A DNA stretch of 29,571 nucleotides from Acidobacteriota bacterium (GCA_020851835.1 JADZBZ010000034.1:1-29571), one strand, 5' to 3'; shown: positions 16,589 to 27,099, numbered from the stretch's first letter. A program made the numbers and translations. The notes: a model not told the origin generated them from the sequence alone.

Positions 16589-18805
16589 TCAGGCCAGCCC
16601 CACCCGGCGGCGTACCATCCACTCCGTCGCCAGCAGACCCATGATACCGAGCAACGTCCAGACGTTGTGCCACAGATCGCGAAGCTCCATGACCTCGGCG
16701 CCCGTGCCCGTTTCGCGCAGGCGATCGGCGAGACGCGCCACTTCGGCCACTCGCAGGTACTCGCCGCCCGCGGAGGTCGCCAGGCGTTGCAGCACGGGCT
16801 CGTTCAGCCTGAGATCGGCCATCTCCAGGTCGGTGCCGCCGACCAGCACGTAGCGGGTGGCGCTGCCGAGCCGGGTCGAGCCGCGCCGGGCCTCGGCATC
16901 GAGCCGGTAGACGCCGGGCTGGTCGAAACGCGCGGACGCCTGATAGCGCCCGTCGCCCGGATCGGCGAGGGCCGCAGGGAAGGCGCGGGCGCGGCCGTCG
17001 GGGTCCGTAAGCGTGATGTCCACCTCGGCGTCGGAAGAGGCATCGAAGCGGGCGTCGCGCACGGCGACGCTCACGGCTTCGGCGCTGCCCGGCAGCGGCA
17101 CCGCCAGCGGCGCAATCGTCACGCCACCAGGTGCCGGCGCGGCCAGCCATCGCACGAGCTGCCGCCAGATCGTGTCGTACGCGGTGTCGGACGCCGGACG
17201 CATCATGCGCCAGCGCCACGAGGCCTCGCCGGCAAAGACGAGGGTGCGTCCCTGTCCGTAGCGCTGCACGGCAATCAGTGGATGCGCGTCGCCTCCGGGG
17301 CTGGTGGTGATGGCCAGCACCTGGGCGCCCGGTCGCGGGCCGCCGACCAGCGAGACCGACGCCAGGGGCGGCAGCTCGCGCCACAGCTTGCGGCTGGCTT
17401 CCACCGACGCCGCGAGCCGCGTAGCCGGATGGACGGACCCATCGGCGGTCACGGCCGGCGCATTCACCGCCAGGCCTTCGCCGCCCTCGGGCGCCCGGAT
17501 CTCCGCGAGACGGTCGGTGAGGTCCACGGGGAGCGCTTCGGCCAGTGGGGTGCCCGAGAGGCCCTGACGTTCGAAGGACCGGGCGCCGAGCACCAGCAAC
17601 CCGCCGCCGCGCTCGGCCACGAACCGCGACGTCAGGTCGAGCTGCTCGCGCGTGAAGAAGTCAGCCTCGACGTTGCCGAACACGATGGCGTCGTAGCGAA
17701 ACAGCGCCTCGCGGGACAGCGGATAGCCGGTGGAGAGTGCCGCCGCGCGGCCATCGGCCGCCTGCACGAAAAAGGTGTCCCGCCCGTCATCGTCCTGGCC
17801 TTTGCGCACGACCGAGTCGACGTCGAGACCGGTATCGCCGGCGAGCGCGCGCCTCAGGAACGTGTGCTCGAAGCCGGGAGCGCCCTCCACCATCAGGATG
17901 GTGCGACGGGCCGCCTGCGGCGGCACCAGCACGCTGCGCGTGTTGTTGGCCGGGGTGACTTCATCGGGATCGCCGGCGATGTCGACCGTGTAAACCGTCG
18001 GTCGATCCGAGGCCGGCGACACGGTGAACACTTCGTGGACGGGCGCACCCTCTGCGGCCGGACGAGGCCGGCGGACATCGATCGGGCGGCCGTTGGCGCT
18101 GAGCCGGATCTCGATGGGGTCGGTGCCATAACCGCGGCCGATGGCCGACACGCTGAGGTCGATGGACGCCTCGGGCAGCAGCGCCTCGCCAGCGGTGACG
18201 CTGACGATCTCGCGGTCGCGCGCCGCCTCGGCGGCGCCCACCCCAACGGTGAACACCCGCACGCCTGCCAGGCGCCCCGGCACCGCCGGGCGATTCGACG
18301 TATCGCCGCCGTCTGACAGCACCACGAGACCTGGAATCTGCTCGCGACGGTAGCGCTCGGCCACCTCCTCGACGGCGGTCGTGAGGTCGCTGCGGCGCGC
18401 GACCGCCTGCAGTGCGCCCGGCGGTGGCGGCGCCACGGTCTCGCCAAAGGTGAACACTTCGGGCCTGAATGCCGGCCCCAACGCCTCGCTCAACCGCCGC
18501 ACCGCGTCTTCCGCGCGGGCGAGACGCGTCCGGCCAGCGTCATCGGCGATACCCATGCTGCGCGACACGTCGATGAGGACAGGCACCACGCGGGTGGGTT
18601 GCGCAGTGGACGGCATCGGTGCCACCGGCCGCAACAGCGCCAGAACGATGAGGGCGAGCGATGCGGCGCGCAGCGCGGTGAGGAGCGCTCGGTGCGGCGG
18701 CGTGAGGCGGACGCCGGCCCGCGCGTAGGCGACCCAAGCCAGTACCGCCGCCAGGCCGAACGCAAGCACGTAGCCCCACCAGGGGAGCGTGACGGCAAAG
18801 CGCAT
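16589..18805 (-). CDS. Membrane VWA protein with glutamine amidotransferase-like domain
   Basis: A 738-aa protein with two N-terminal membrane helices (about 10-27 and 41-58) and one near the C-terminus (VWTLLGIMGLLATEWMV). Between them a VWA domain begins with the metal-site motif DVSRS (79-83) and continues with GLVVLSDGGDTSN, so the MIDAS site looks intact. A type-1 GATase-like domain follows, with TILMVEGAPGFEHTFLRRAL, YDAIVFGNVEADFF and GGGLLVLGARSF. The usual Cys nucleophile is absent; the whole protein has no cysteine. Ig-like beta regions precede the last helix. Most of the chain should face the periplasm. The ATG at 18805 has an AAGGGG ribosome binding site and lies 18 bp after the DUF4175 stop. 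Similar proteins accompany MoxR operons; the function is unknown. Confidence 0.87.
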   Translation of the reverse strand: MRFAVTLPWWGYVLAFGLAAVLAWVAYARAGVRLTPPHRALLTALRAASLALIVLALLRPVAPMPSTAQPTRVVPVLIDVSRSMGIADDAGRTRLARAEDAVRRLSEALGPAFRPEVFTFGETVAPPPPGALQAVARRSDLTTAVEEVAERYRREQIPGLVVLSDGGDTSNRPAVPGRLAGVRVFTVGVGAAEAARDREIVSVTAGEALLPEASIDLSVSAIGRGYGTDPIEIRLSANGRPIDVRRPRPAAEGAPVHEVFTVSPASDRPTVYTVDIAGDPDEVTPANNTRSVLVPPQAARRTILMVEGAPGFEHTFLRRALAGDTGLDVDSVVRKGQDDDGRDTFFVQAADGRAAALSTGYPLSREALFRYDAIVFGNVEADFFTREQLDLTSRFVAERGGGLLVLGARSFERQGLSGTPLAEALPVDLTDRLAEIRAPEGGEGLAVNAPAVTADGSVHPATRLAASVEASRKLWRELPPLASVSLVGGPRPGAQVLAITTSPGGDAHPLIAVQRYGQGRTLVFAGEASWRWRMMRPASDTAYDTIWRQLVRWLAAPAPGGVTIAPLAVPLPGSAEAVSVAVRDARFDASSDAEVDITLTDPDGRARAFPAALADPGDGRYQASARFDQPGVYRLDAEARRGSTRLGSATRYVLVGGTDLEMADLRLNEPVLQRLATSAGGEYLRVAEVARLADRLRETGTGAEVMELRDLWHNVWTLLGIMGLLATEWMVRRRVGLA

Positions 18806-18823
18806 GAAGCGTGCCCCTTCCGC

Positions 18824-21800
18824 CTACCGCGGCGGCTTCCGGGGCGATGCCAGGGACTCGTAATACCGGCCGACCATCGCTCGGTACGTGTCCGACACGC
18901 CCTCGTGCCCGCCCGCGTTGAGGCGTTCGCGGGTTTCGCGTTCGCGGAGCTGACCGGCCAGGCGCGTCTCGGTGCGCTCCAGGGCCACCAGCAGGTTCTG
19001 CTTGAGAGACTCCCATCGCGAGAAGTCCTGCTTGAACGCCTCGGTGCCTGGCGCCGACAGACTGGGCGACCAATCTTCGGGCGGCGGTGGGGCGTTTCGC
19101 ATCTCGGGGTTCTGCTCGCGCAACTCATCGGCCAGGCGTCGCGCCTCGCTCATCCGTTGTGCGGCCTCCCGCTGGAGTCTGGCCAGCTGGCCCGGCCGTC
19201 CGCCGTCGGCGCTCCCCGGGTCCGCGCCGGCACCCTCCGTGCCAGGCGAGCCCTGCTGTGCCGAGGGGGATGCCGGTGACTGGCGGCTGCCATCGGGCCT
19301 CCCTTGCGCCTCCGACGACGGGCCGCCCGGCTGCCCCTGACGGGCGTCCTGTCCGGGCGACGGCGCCCGGTCCGGTTGTGCCTGCTGGCCCGGCCGCCCG
19401 TCCTGACCCGAGGCCGCTTCGCGCTCGAGCTCGCGCAGGGTCTGCTGCAACTCGCTGATTCGATCACGCAATTCGCCGGTGCGCGCCAATTCGGTCGAGA
19501 GGCGTTCGGTTTCGGCATCGGCGGTCCCTGCCGCTTCGCCCAGCCCTCCGGCAACCTGGTCGAGCGCGCGCGCCAGATCCCGGCTCTCGGCGCCCAACCC
19601 GCCCGCCTCCGCCTCCTGGCGCAGGTTCTCTGCCGCCGCGCGCATCCGCTCTGCCACGCGCTCACGATCGAGCGTGCCGGCGGCCTCACGGGCGGCGCGA
19701 CCCAGCCGGGCCTCCTCGCCGGCGTCCGGCAGCGTACCCATCTGCCGGGCAGCCTCGCGCAGGCGATCGGCCCGTTCGGCCAGGCGCTCCTGCTCGCCGG
19801 CCAGCCGCCGACGCGACTGCTCGCCTGCGCTACCGGGCGTCACCCGGTCGGATTCGCTGGCCAGCCGGCGCTCGGCATCGGCAAGCTGGCGGGCCTCGAA
19901 CTGCAAGCCTCCCGTCGCGCGTTTGCGCTCGCCAGGCTGGCTCCGCTCCATCTGCCGCGACAGTTCGCGCAGCTGCTCGACGGCCTCTCCGCTCCGGGCG
20001 CTGGCCTGATCCGGATCCTGCCGCTGCAGCTCACCGGAGGCGCCCTTCATCTGCTCGGCAATCTCGCGCAACTGGCCGCTCGATGACGACCGATCGCCCG
20101 CACCCGCCTGCTGCCCAGACTGACCGCCGCCCGAGGACGCCGAAGACTGCTGCCCCGTCGACTGACGGTCGTTGTCCTGACGCTGGGATTCCGCACTGGC
20201 CTGCGGCGCACGCTGCAACTGCCGGGACAGATCGCTGGCCTGCTCGCTGAGCTGCTGCTGCTCACGTGTCAGGCGTTCGATCTGTCGCTTCACCTCTTCG
20301 TCCTCGAGGCGGTCCCGATTCCGCGCCAGCTCCTGCTGCGCGCGCTGAAGCGCCTCCTGGCGCCGCGCCAGTTCGCGCACCCGGGCCAACGGATCGTCCT
20401 CGGGCTTCTTCTGTTCCCCGGCGGTCTCGGTGGTGTCGGGCGTCTCGTAGTTGGTTTCCTGCTGTTTGCGCAGCTGCTGATCGAACAGCGTGGACAAATC
20501 CGGGGTCTGCCGGTTGCTGCCACCGCCGCCCGCCTGCTGCTGCCGCGACACCTGCCGCTGCTTGACGTCGGCATCGGCTTTGAGCAGATGCTCCAGCGCG
20601 CTCATCTCGTGCGGCAGTGCCTCGGCCGTCCGCAGGCGGTCCAGCTCACCCGAGGCGCGGCCCATGGCCTCGACGGCCCGCGCCAGCGGGTCGTCGCCGC
20701 CAGGCGCCTGGCTCTGGCCCGGCCGCCGCCGCCGCGGGTCGGCCATGGCCGTCGCCATCTCGCCCGCCGACTCGGCTGCCCGCGTCCGCAGCTCGCGCTG
20801 CGCGTCGGCCACGGCTTTGATGTCGGTCGCCGACTTGGCATCCCGGGCCCGGCGCGCGCGGGCGTCGAGCTTCCAGGTCGCGGCAATGATCTCCTTCTGC
20901 GCCTCGGCCAGCTCCTGCAGGCCGGGATCGCCCCCCTGCATGCCCATGGCCTGGCTCTGCGCGGCGACAAAGGCCTCCTCGAACGGCTTCACTTCGAGAA
21001 AGTAGATGTCGCTACGCGACTCAGTCCCACGGCGTCCCTGCCCCACGTCGCGGGCACGCGCGTAGTAGGTGACGAAGTCACCGGGCGCTACGCCCAGCGC
21101 TTCGAGCTGCACGAGATGCTGTCCGCTGGCGGTCAACGCACGGCGCGTCTCGATGGGTACGACCGTGTCCTTCTGCCCGGGCACCTGGAACACGAGTTCC
21201 AGCGCCGACAGCCCGAAATCGTCGTCGGCCCGCGCCTCGATCAGCACTTCTTCGAGCGGGCTCACCTGCTTGTCGCCAGCGGGACGCATCACGCGCACGT
21301 CCGGTGGACGGTCGTCGAGCATCCGGATGAAGTATTCGGTGTCGCCCGGACTGTCGAGACCGTCGATGTCGGTGAGCGCCACGCGATAGGATCCGTCGGC
21401 CGCAATCGGCACGATGGCCGTGAGCGCTCCTGCCTGGCCGTCGAGGGGCACGTGGCTGCCGTCGGCCATGGTCAACGCGCCGCGAGCGATGGGCTTGTCG
21501 GCCGTAATCGTCAGCTCGACGCGTGTGCCCTTCGGACCGTAAATGTCGCCGGCATCCTCCTCGACACGCGGCTCGAGCCCGAGCCCATCGGGATAGCGGT
21601 ACTGCAGGTCGATCCGCTGCACGCGCGCCGGGCGGATGGCCTCGATGGCGAAGTCCTCCGACCGTGCCGGACCGGCGATGACGAAGTACGGAAACGACGA
21701 GGTGACCTTGTCGAAGGTCGTCGTGAACGCGCCGTCGCCGGTCGGCGTCATGCGGACGACGCTCTGCCGGTCACCCTCGCCGTGCAGCAGTTCCGGCACC

Positions 21801-22435
21801 AGGCCCGCCTCCACACCGTGCACGCGCGCCGTGATGGTGACCGGCGTGCCCACACGCACCTTGGCCGTTCCGGGCGAAACGTCGATCAGCAGGCGCGATG
21901 GCAACAGATAGGCCGCGGCGATGGAGGCCCCGCGACCAAGCGTGGGCGCAAAGCCGATGCCCGCGACAGCAAGAGCCGCCGATGCCGCGACGGCTCCCAT
22001 CGCCGCACGCCGGAGGGACTCGCCGCTGACGAGGCGATCGAGCCCGACCGCCTCGACACGGGCCGCGGCCGCGGCGGAGAGGCGCCGCGCGACCGGCGAC
22101 GCGCCCTGGCCGTGCTGCACCGCCGTGACGACAATGTCGTCGAGCCCGCCGGCCTGCTCTTCGACGTAGCGCGCGATCTGCAGTTCGGACGGCGGCCGGC
22201 GAATCGGGCGCGCGGCCGCGCCGAGCGTTACGGCCACCAGCGCAACCACGGTGCCCACCACGAAGACCAGCGGCAGGCCTTCCGACGCGAGCAGCCACAC
22301 GGTGAGTCCGCCCACGCCCACGAGCATCGCCGCAGCGGAGGCCCCGGCCGTCCACGCGCTCAGCCGCACCCGACGCATCCACCGGCGTCGAACCTCGGCG
22401 AGAATCGCCCCGAGATCGTTCGGACGAGCGTGCAC
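18824..22435 (-). CDS. Giant DUF4175-type membrane protein with long Gln/Arg-rich coiled coil
   Basis: A 1203-aa protein. Two N-terminal membrane helices (about 27-50 and 54-75) and a third (about 143-164) precede a large extracytoplasmic part. Residues about 180-510 look like beta-sandwich, Ig-like modules (for example RVGTPVTITARVHG and DDFGLSALELVFQV). From about 520 onward the chain is almost entirely charged or Gln-rich helix, such as EDEEVKRQIERLTREQQQL, interrupted by Gly/Ser/Gln-rich linkers near 660-800 and 1030-1100. There is no cysteine. The overall plan fits the DUF4175 family, whose role is unknown. The GTG start is supported by AGGA 5 bp upstream. It follows the BatA-like gene by 20 bp. 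A structural or scaffold role in the envelope is inference. Confidence 0.85.
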   Translation of the reverse strand: MHARPNDLGAILAEVRRRWMRRVRLSAWTAGASAAAMLVGVGGLTVWLLASEGLPLVFVVGTVVALVAVTLGAAARPIRRPPSELQIARYVEEQAGGLDDIVVTAVQHGQGASPVARRLSAAAAARVEAVGLDRLVSGESLRRAAMGAVAASAALAVAGIGFAPTLGRGASIAAAYLLPSRLLIDVSPGTAKVRVGTPVTITARVHGVEAGLVPELLHGEGDRQSVVRMTPTGDGAFTTTFDKVTSSFPYFVIAGPARSEDFAIEAIRPARVQRIDLQYRYPDGLGLEPRVEEDAGDIYGPKGTRVELTITADKPIARGALTMADGSHVPLDGQAGALTAIVPIAADGSYRVALTDIDGLDSPGDTEYFIRMLDDRPPDVRVMRPAGDKQVSPLEEVLIEARADDDFGLSALELVFQVPGQKDTVVPIETRRALTASGQHLVQLEALGVAPGDFVTYYARARDVGQGRRGTESRSDIYFLEVKPFEEAFVAAQSQAMGMQGGDPGLQELAEAQKEIIAATWKLDARARRARDAKSATDIKAVADAQRELRTRAAESAGEMATAMADPRRRRPGQSQAPGGDDPLARAVEAMGRASGELDRLRTAEALPHEMSALEHLLKADADVKQRQVSRQQQAGGGGSNRQTPDLSTLFDQQLRKQQETNYETPDTTETAGEQKKPEDDPLARVRELARRQEALQRAQQELARNRDRLEDEEVKRQIERLTREQQQLSEQASDLSRQLQRAPQASAESQRQDNDRQSTGQQSSASSGGGQSGQQAGAGDRSSSSGQLREIAEQMKGASGELQRQDPDQASARSGEAVEQLRELSRQMERSQPGERKRATGGLQFEARQLADAERRLASESDRVTPGSAGEQSRRRLAGEQERLAERADRLREAARQMGTLPDAGEEARLGRAAREAAGTLDRERVAERMRAAAENLRQEAEAGGLGAESRDLARALDQVAGGLGEAAGTADAETERLSTELARTGELRDRISELQQTLRELEREAASGQDGRPGQQAQPDRAPSPGQDARQGQPGGPSSEAQGRPDGSRQSPASPSAQQGSPGTEGAGADPGSADGGRPGQLARLQREAAQRMSEARRLADELREQNPEMRNAPPPPEDWSPSLSAPGTEAFKQDFSRWESLKQNLLVALERTETRLAGQLRERETRERLNAGGHEGVSDTYRAMVGRYYESLASPRKPPR

Positions 22436-22440
22436 CTTGT

Positions 22441-22444
22441 TCCT
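22441..22444 (-). promoter_or_regulatory. Ribosome binding site deciding the GTG start of the DUF4175 gene
   Basis: On the minus strand AGGATAGGAACAAG precedes the GTG at 22435. The proximal AGGA is 5 bp from the start codon, which supports the GTG over internal candidates. Confidence 0.6.
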
Positions 22445-22455
22445 ATCCTACGCCA

Positions 22456-24360
22456 TCAATTCGCCCGCCGACCGACCAAACCCTCCCCGGCCAGCGCGAG
22501 GAACATCGCGAGGAGTCCGAGCTGCCAGAGCCGCTGCTCCTCCTCGGCCTTTCGCGCGACCACCGCGGCATCGGCGGTCGCGCTGCGCGGAGCGCGCGGA
22601 ATCGCCGCCATGAACTCGTCCTGCGACACCGGCGCGGGATTCGACTCTCGCGTATCGACGTTGAGCGCCACGCGCCGGCTGCCCTCGCCCGCCGGGCCGC
22701 TGCCTGGCGGCGGTTCGATCGTGAACACACCCGGTACGGGCGCCAGCCCGCCGGGTGTCGCCGGTAGCACCCACGCCTGGGGGGCGCGGCTCCCCTCCGT
22801 CAGGTAGCGCGCCGACTCGACGATGAAGGGCACGAATGACGGACTGAGCGGAAAGCGGTTCCACTGGTTGTCCAGATCCGAGGCGAAGAGCAGCAGGCGT
22901 CCGCGGTCCCGCGGCTGCTCGACCAGCGCCGGTGAGCCGCCAGAGAATCGCGCGAGCACGCGGCGTCCCTCTTCGTCGATCGCGCGGTAGCGCTGGAACG
23001 CCACATCACCCAGCGCCGCCGAGGGCTGGGAGAAGATCCGCAGAATCGGATGGCGAGCGTCGGCGAGCACGAGAGTGGCAGCGCCACCAGGAGGCGCCTC
23101 GGATTCGGCCGCCACACGTGGCGGCTGGCCGAGCACATCGGCCAACGTGCCGTCGTCCACGTCGGGGCCCAGGGCGACCATCGCCGACCCGCCAGCCGCC
23201 AGATACGAGCGAATGGCCTCGCGTCCGCGCCGGTCGAGCGTCCGCGTTCCCACCACCACGAGCGCTTGTTCGCGCGCCAGCTCGCCGGTCGTCCAGCTCG
23301 AGAACGCCCGCCCGTCCGCCACGGTGGTCGTGAATGCGCGGCCCTCGTCGGCCACGCCCAGGGCGCGCTCCACGTACAACCCACCGCGCAGGGCGGTCGG
23401 GTCGGACACCACGACCGTCACGCGCACCGGCGCCGGTGGATCCAGCACGAGATAGCGCACATCATCAGCGGCAACGCCTCCCGCGTCGGTGACGGCCACC
23501 GACGCCGCGCCAGCCGACGGCACGACGGCGTCGAACGACACTTGCCCGGCGGATCGAGCGGGCAGCGTTGCGATGGCTTCGGCCACCACGCGCCCCTCGA
23601 CGCTCAGCGACACGGGTACGGACCGGACTTCGAACCCGAAGTTGTGGAGACTTGCCTCGATGCGGCCGCCGCGCCGTTGGGCGGACATCACGGCCACATT
23701 CCGGAGGGGTACCTCAACCGTCACCACCGACACCGTCACGTCGTCGGGCAACCCGGCGCCGGCGGGCCCGTCCCAGCCGGCCTGCTGCCTATCGGTGACG
23801 ATCACCAGCCGTCCGCTCCGCGGACCCATCACCTCCGTCGCGCGCGCAACGGCCGCGTGGTAATCGGTGGAGGACCAGCCCGGCACGAGCGTCGCGACCG
23901 CGGCCAGGGCCGCCCCGCGATCGGTGGTGGGTTCGACCAGTGTGCGGGCCACGTCGCCGAAGGTGATGACCGCCACCGCGTGTGAAGACGGCGCATCGCT
24001 CACCGCCGCGGCCGCCAGGTGTCGGGCGCGGGCGAAGATCTCCGGCGAGGAGAGGCTGAACGACACGTCGATGGCCACAACCGTCACCGGCCCATCGGCG
24101 CCCACCGCACCGCCCGCCATGAAGGGCCGCGCGAAGGACCCGGCCAGCAGCACCAGCGCGGCGACGCGCAGCGCCAGCAGCACCAGTTCGCGCAGGCGGC
24201 GCCGGCGCCGGTGTTCGACCGGCGACTTCGAGATCAGGCGCACGTCCGGGAAGTCCACGACGAGTTCCGTGCGCCGGCGGAACAGGTGCAGGAGGATCGG
24301 CACGGCCACGGCAAGCGCCCCAAGCAGGTAGAGCGGCGACAGGAACGACAGGCCACCCAT
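22456..24360 (-). CDS. BatA-like membrane protein with VWA domain
   Basis: A 634-aa protein. Residues 1-80 match the BatA N-terminal membrane region: helix FLSPLYLLGALAVAVPILLHLFRRR, then the basic segment VEHRRRRRLRELVLLALR and a second helix. The VWA domain carries the metal motif DVSFS (98-102) and LVIVTDRQQAGW. Beyond it are Ig-like strands and a GATase-like Rossmann segment (ALVVVGTRTLDRRGREAIRSYLAAGG), then a C-terminal helix LWQLGLLAMFLALAGEGL. There is no cysteine. I chose ATG 24360, 2 bp after the DUF58 stop, over a longer frame to 24438, because it restores the family N-terminus. It should be co-translated with DUF58, and MoxR is its likely ATPase partner. Confidence 0.88.
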   Translation of the reverse strand: MGGLSFLSPLYLLGALAVAVPILLHLFRRRTELVVDFPDVRLISKSPVEHRRRRRLRELVLLALRVAALVLLAGSFARPFMAGGAVGADGPVTVVAIDVSFSLSSPEIFARARHLAAAAVSDAPSSHAVAVITFGDVARTLVEPTTDRGAALAAVATLVPGWSSTDYHAAVARATEVMGPRSGRLVIVTDRQQAGWDGPAGAGLPDDVTVSVVTVEVPLRNVAVMSAQRRGGRIEASLHNFGFEVRSVPVSLSVEGRVVAEAIATLPARSAGQVSFDAVVPSAGAASVAVTDAGGVAADDVRYLVLDPPAPVRVTVVVSDPTALRGGLYVERALGVADEGRAFTTTVADGRAFSSWTTGELAREQALVVVGTRTLDRRGREAIRSYLAAGGSAMVALGPDVDDGTLADVLGQPPRVAAESEAPPGGAATLVLADARHPILRIFSQPSAALGDVAFQRYRAIDEEGRRVLARFSGGSPALVEQPRDRGRLLLFASDLDNQWNRFPLSPSFVPFIVESARYLTEGSRAPQAWVLPATPGGLAPVPGVFTIEPPPGSGPAGEGSRRVALNVDTRESNPAPVSQDEFMAAIPRAPRSATADAAVVARKAEEEQRLWQLGLLAMFLALAGEGLVGRRAN

Positions 24361-24362
24361 GG

Positions 24363-25256
24363 CTAGAACGCCCTCCGCCTGGTCTGCAGGTACGACAGGA
24401 GGCCGACTTCGAGGGGCTCCGAGGTCTGGAGCAGGCAATAGTCGATGCCGTTCTGCCCGAGCACCGTCCGGTAGGTCCCGATGAGCTCCTGCATGCGAGC
24501 GCGGTAGGTCTCGCGCACGGCGCCCGGCACGGCCACGACTTCGTCATCGGTTTCGAGATCCCGGAAGCGCGCGGCCCGGTCGAAGGGGAATTCGATCTCG
24601 TGCGGATCCAGAATCTGGAAGACGGCGACATCCGTGCCACGATAGCGGAAATGCTTGAGGCCTTCGATCACCTTGTCGGGCTCGTCGAGTAGATCCGAGA
24701 TGAGGATCACGAGGCCGCGCTTGCGAATGGCCTGCACGAGGTCGCCGAGGGGCTTGGCCACATCGGTCCGCGTGCCCAGGGCCAGCCGCTCGAGGGTGAC
24801 CAGCACCGCCTTGAGGTGCCCGGGACGCGCACTGGCCGGCAGCATCTCGCGGATGCGGTCGTCGAAGGTGAGCAGGCCCACGGCGTCCCGCTGGCGGTTC
24901 ATCAGGTACGCCAGCGCGCCGGCGAGGTACGACGCGTATTCGATCTTGCTGACGCCCTGCGATCCATAGCCCATCGATCGGCTGATATCGAGCAGGATGT
25001 GGCAGTCGAGGTTGGTCTCCTCCTCGAACTTCTTGACGACGTGGCGGTCCGTGCGGGCGTAGATCTTCCAGTCGAGCGTGGCCAGGTCATCACCGGGCAG
25101 ATACTGACGGTACTCGGCGAATTCGACGCTGAATCCCTTGAACGGGCTGCGGTGCAGCCCCGTGAGGAAGCCCTCGACGATGGTCTTGGCCTTCAGGTCG
25201 ATGGTGCCCAGGCGGGCGACGATCGCCGGGTCCAAGTAGCGCGGCGGTCCCGGCAT
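24363..25256 (-). CDS. DUF58 domain protein (VWA-like), MoxR partner
   Basis: A 297-aa soluble protein of the DUF58 family. The family block YLPGDDLATLDWKIYARTD (about 52-70) and VKKFEEETNLD are present. A VWA-like metal motif follows, DISRSMGYG (90-98), with ILISDLLDEPD further on. Proteins of this type are nearly always encoded next to MoxR ATPases and are thought to act as their substrate or adaptor in protein-complex assembly. The start is ATG 25256, 4 bp after the MoxR stop, and the stop is 2 bp before the BatA-like start. There is no membrane helix, so it should lie in the cytoplasm. The exact target is unknown. Confidence 0.93.
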   Translation of the reverse strand: MPGPPRYLDPAIVARLGTIDLKAKTIVEGFLTGLHRSPFKGFSVEFAEYRQYLPGDDLATLDWKIYARTDRHVVKKFEEETNLDCHILLDISRSMGYGSQGVSKIEYASYLAGALAYLMNRQRDAVGLLTFDDRIREMLPASARPGHLKAVLVTLERLALGTRTDVAKPLGDLVQAIRKRGLVILISDLLDEPDKVIEGLKHFRYRGTDVAVFQILDPHEIEFPFDRAARFRDLETDDEVVAVPGAVRETYRARMQELIGTYRTVLGQNGIDYCLLQTSEPLEVGLLSYLQTRRRAF

Positions 25257-25260
25257 GGCG

Positions 25261-26283
<1,023 letters not shown>

Positions 26284-26289
26284 TCCTTG

Positions 26290-27099
26290 CTAGTGCGTCA
26301 GCGCGTAGACAATCTCGTTGATCCAGATCTGATAGGCCTGCGCGGTCCACTGGAGGTATCCGGGATACTCCTCGGCATTGGACCACTCCACGCCGTCGCC
26401 CATGTCGGTATTCCAGTTGATGATCACCATGGGCCGCCCCGCATCGTCCAGAATCGCGCGCAGATGCGGCTGGAAGCCGCCCTTTTCCCAGGTGCGCCCG
26501 CTGAAGAACGAGCCCAGGCCGGGAATCTGCGGGAACTTCTCGATGCGATAGAAGCACGTGAAGATGGGATGCGGCGGCTGGAGCTCGACGATCTCGCGGT
26601 CGGGAAAGACCCGCGCGAGCTGACGGACGGTGAGGTCCCACTCGTAGGGTCCGTGAAAGTCGTCCAGCGTCAGCGTGCCACCCCGCAGGAGGAACTCGCG
26701 CAGAAGCGGCACCTCGGCATCGAGCAGTTGGAGGTTGCTCGGCTCGACCATGTAGATCCAGGGATACTGCCAGAGCCGCGGGTCGTCGAGGGTCAGCACG
26801 ACCGGCTCGCCCACCTCCACGGCGGTCACCGCCTTGAGCCGGCGCGAGAGATTCTGCTCGGCGGCCGGTCCGTCGATGGCCCACGGCTCTTCCCAGTAAG
26901 CCATCCGGGGCCGGCCCCGCCCCCCTTCGGCCCAGGAGTTGTAGCGGATGCGCACGAAGGTCCACTGGAGGCCCGCGAGGCGGTCGCCTGGCTGGGCTGG
27001 AATCTGCGCCTCGGCCATCGGCCCGAGCGCCATCAGTGCCAATAGGAGCCCACAAACACCCAGGCCCGGGCGTCCAGGATCCCGGCCGGGGGGCGGCAT
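26290..27099 (-). CDS. DUF4159 exported protein
   Basis: A 269-aa protein with a signal peptide (hydrophobic stretch about 13-28, cleavage after AEA near residue 31) and no lipobox. The mature part matches the DUF4159 family: WTFVRIRYNSW at its start, then a Rossmann-like region with LREFLLRGGTLTLDDFHG, ELQPPHPIFTCFYRI and a closing INWNTDMGDGVEWSNAEEYPG. The fold is related to GATase-like domains, but no catalytic triad is evident. DUF4159 genes are regular neighbours of MoxR/DUF58 genes. Its start is 1 bp after the stop of the TPR peptidase gene and its stop is 6 bp before moxR. It should act in the periplasm. The biochemical role is unknown. Confidence 0.88.
   Translation of the reverse strand: MPPPGRDPGRPGLGVCGLLLALMALGPMAEAQIPAQPGDRLAGLQWTFVRIRYNSWAEGGRGRPRMAYWEEPWAIDGPAAEQNLSRRLKAVTAVEVGEPVVLTLDDPRLWQYPWIYMVEPSNLQLLDAEVPLLREFLLRGGTLTLDDFHGPYEWDLTVRQLARVFPDREIVELQPPHPIFTCFYRIEKFPQIPGLGSFFSGRTWEKGGFQPHLRAILDDAGRPMVIINWNTDMGDGVEWSNAEEYPGYLQWTAQAYQIWINEIVYALTH

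Noticed and set aside
16667..18316. 549-codon plus-strand frame across the VWA/GATase gene
   Set aside because: Antisense shadow without recognisable domains.
20588..22807. 739-codon open frame on the plus strand across the DUF4175 gene
   Set aside because: It is a shadow of the high-GC codon bias of the DUF4175 gene on the other strand: Arg/His/Gly-rich, no recognisable motif, and it crosses into the BatA-like gene.
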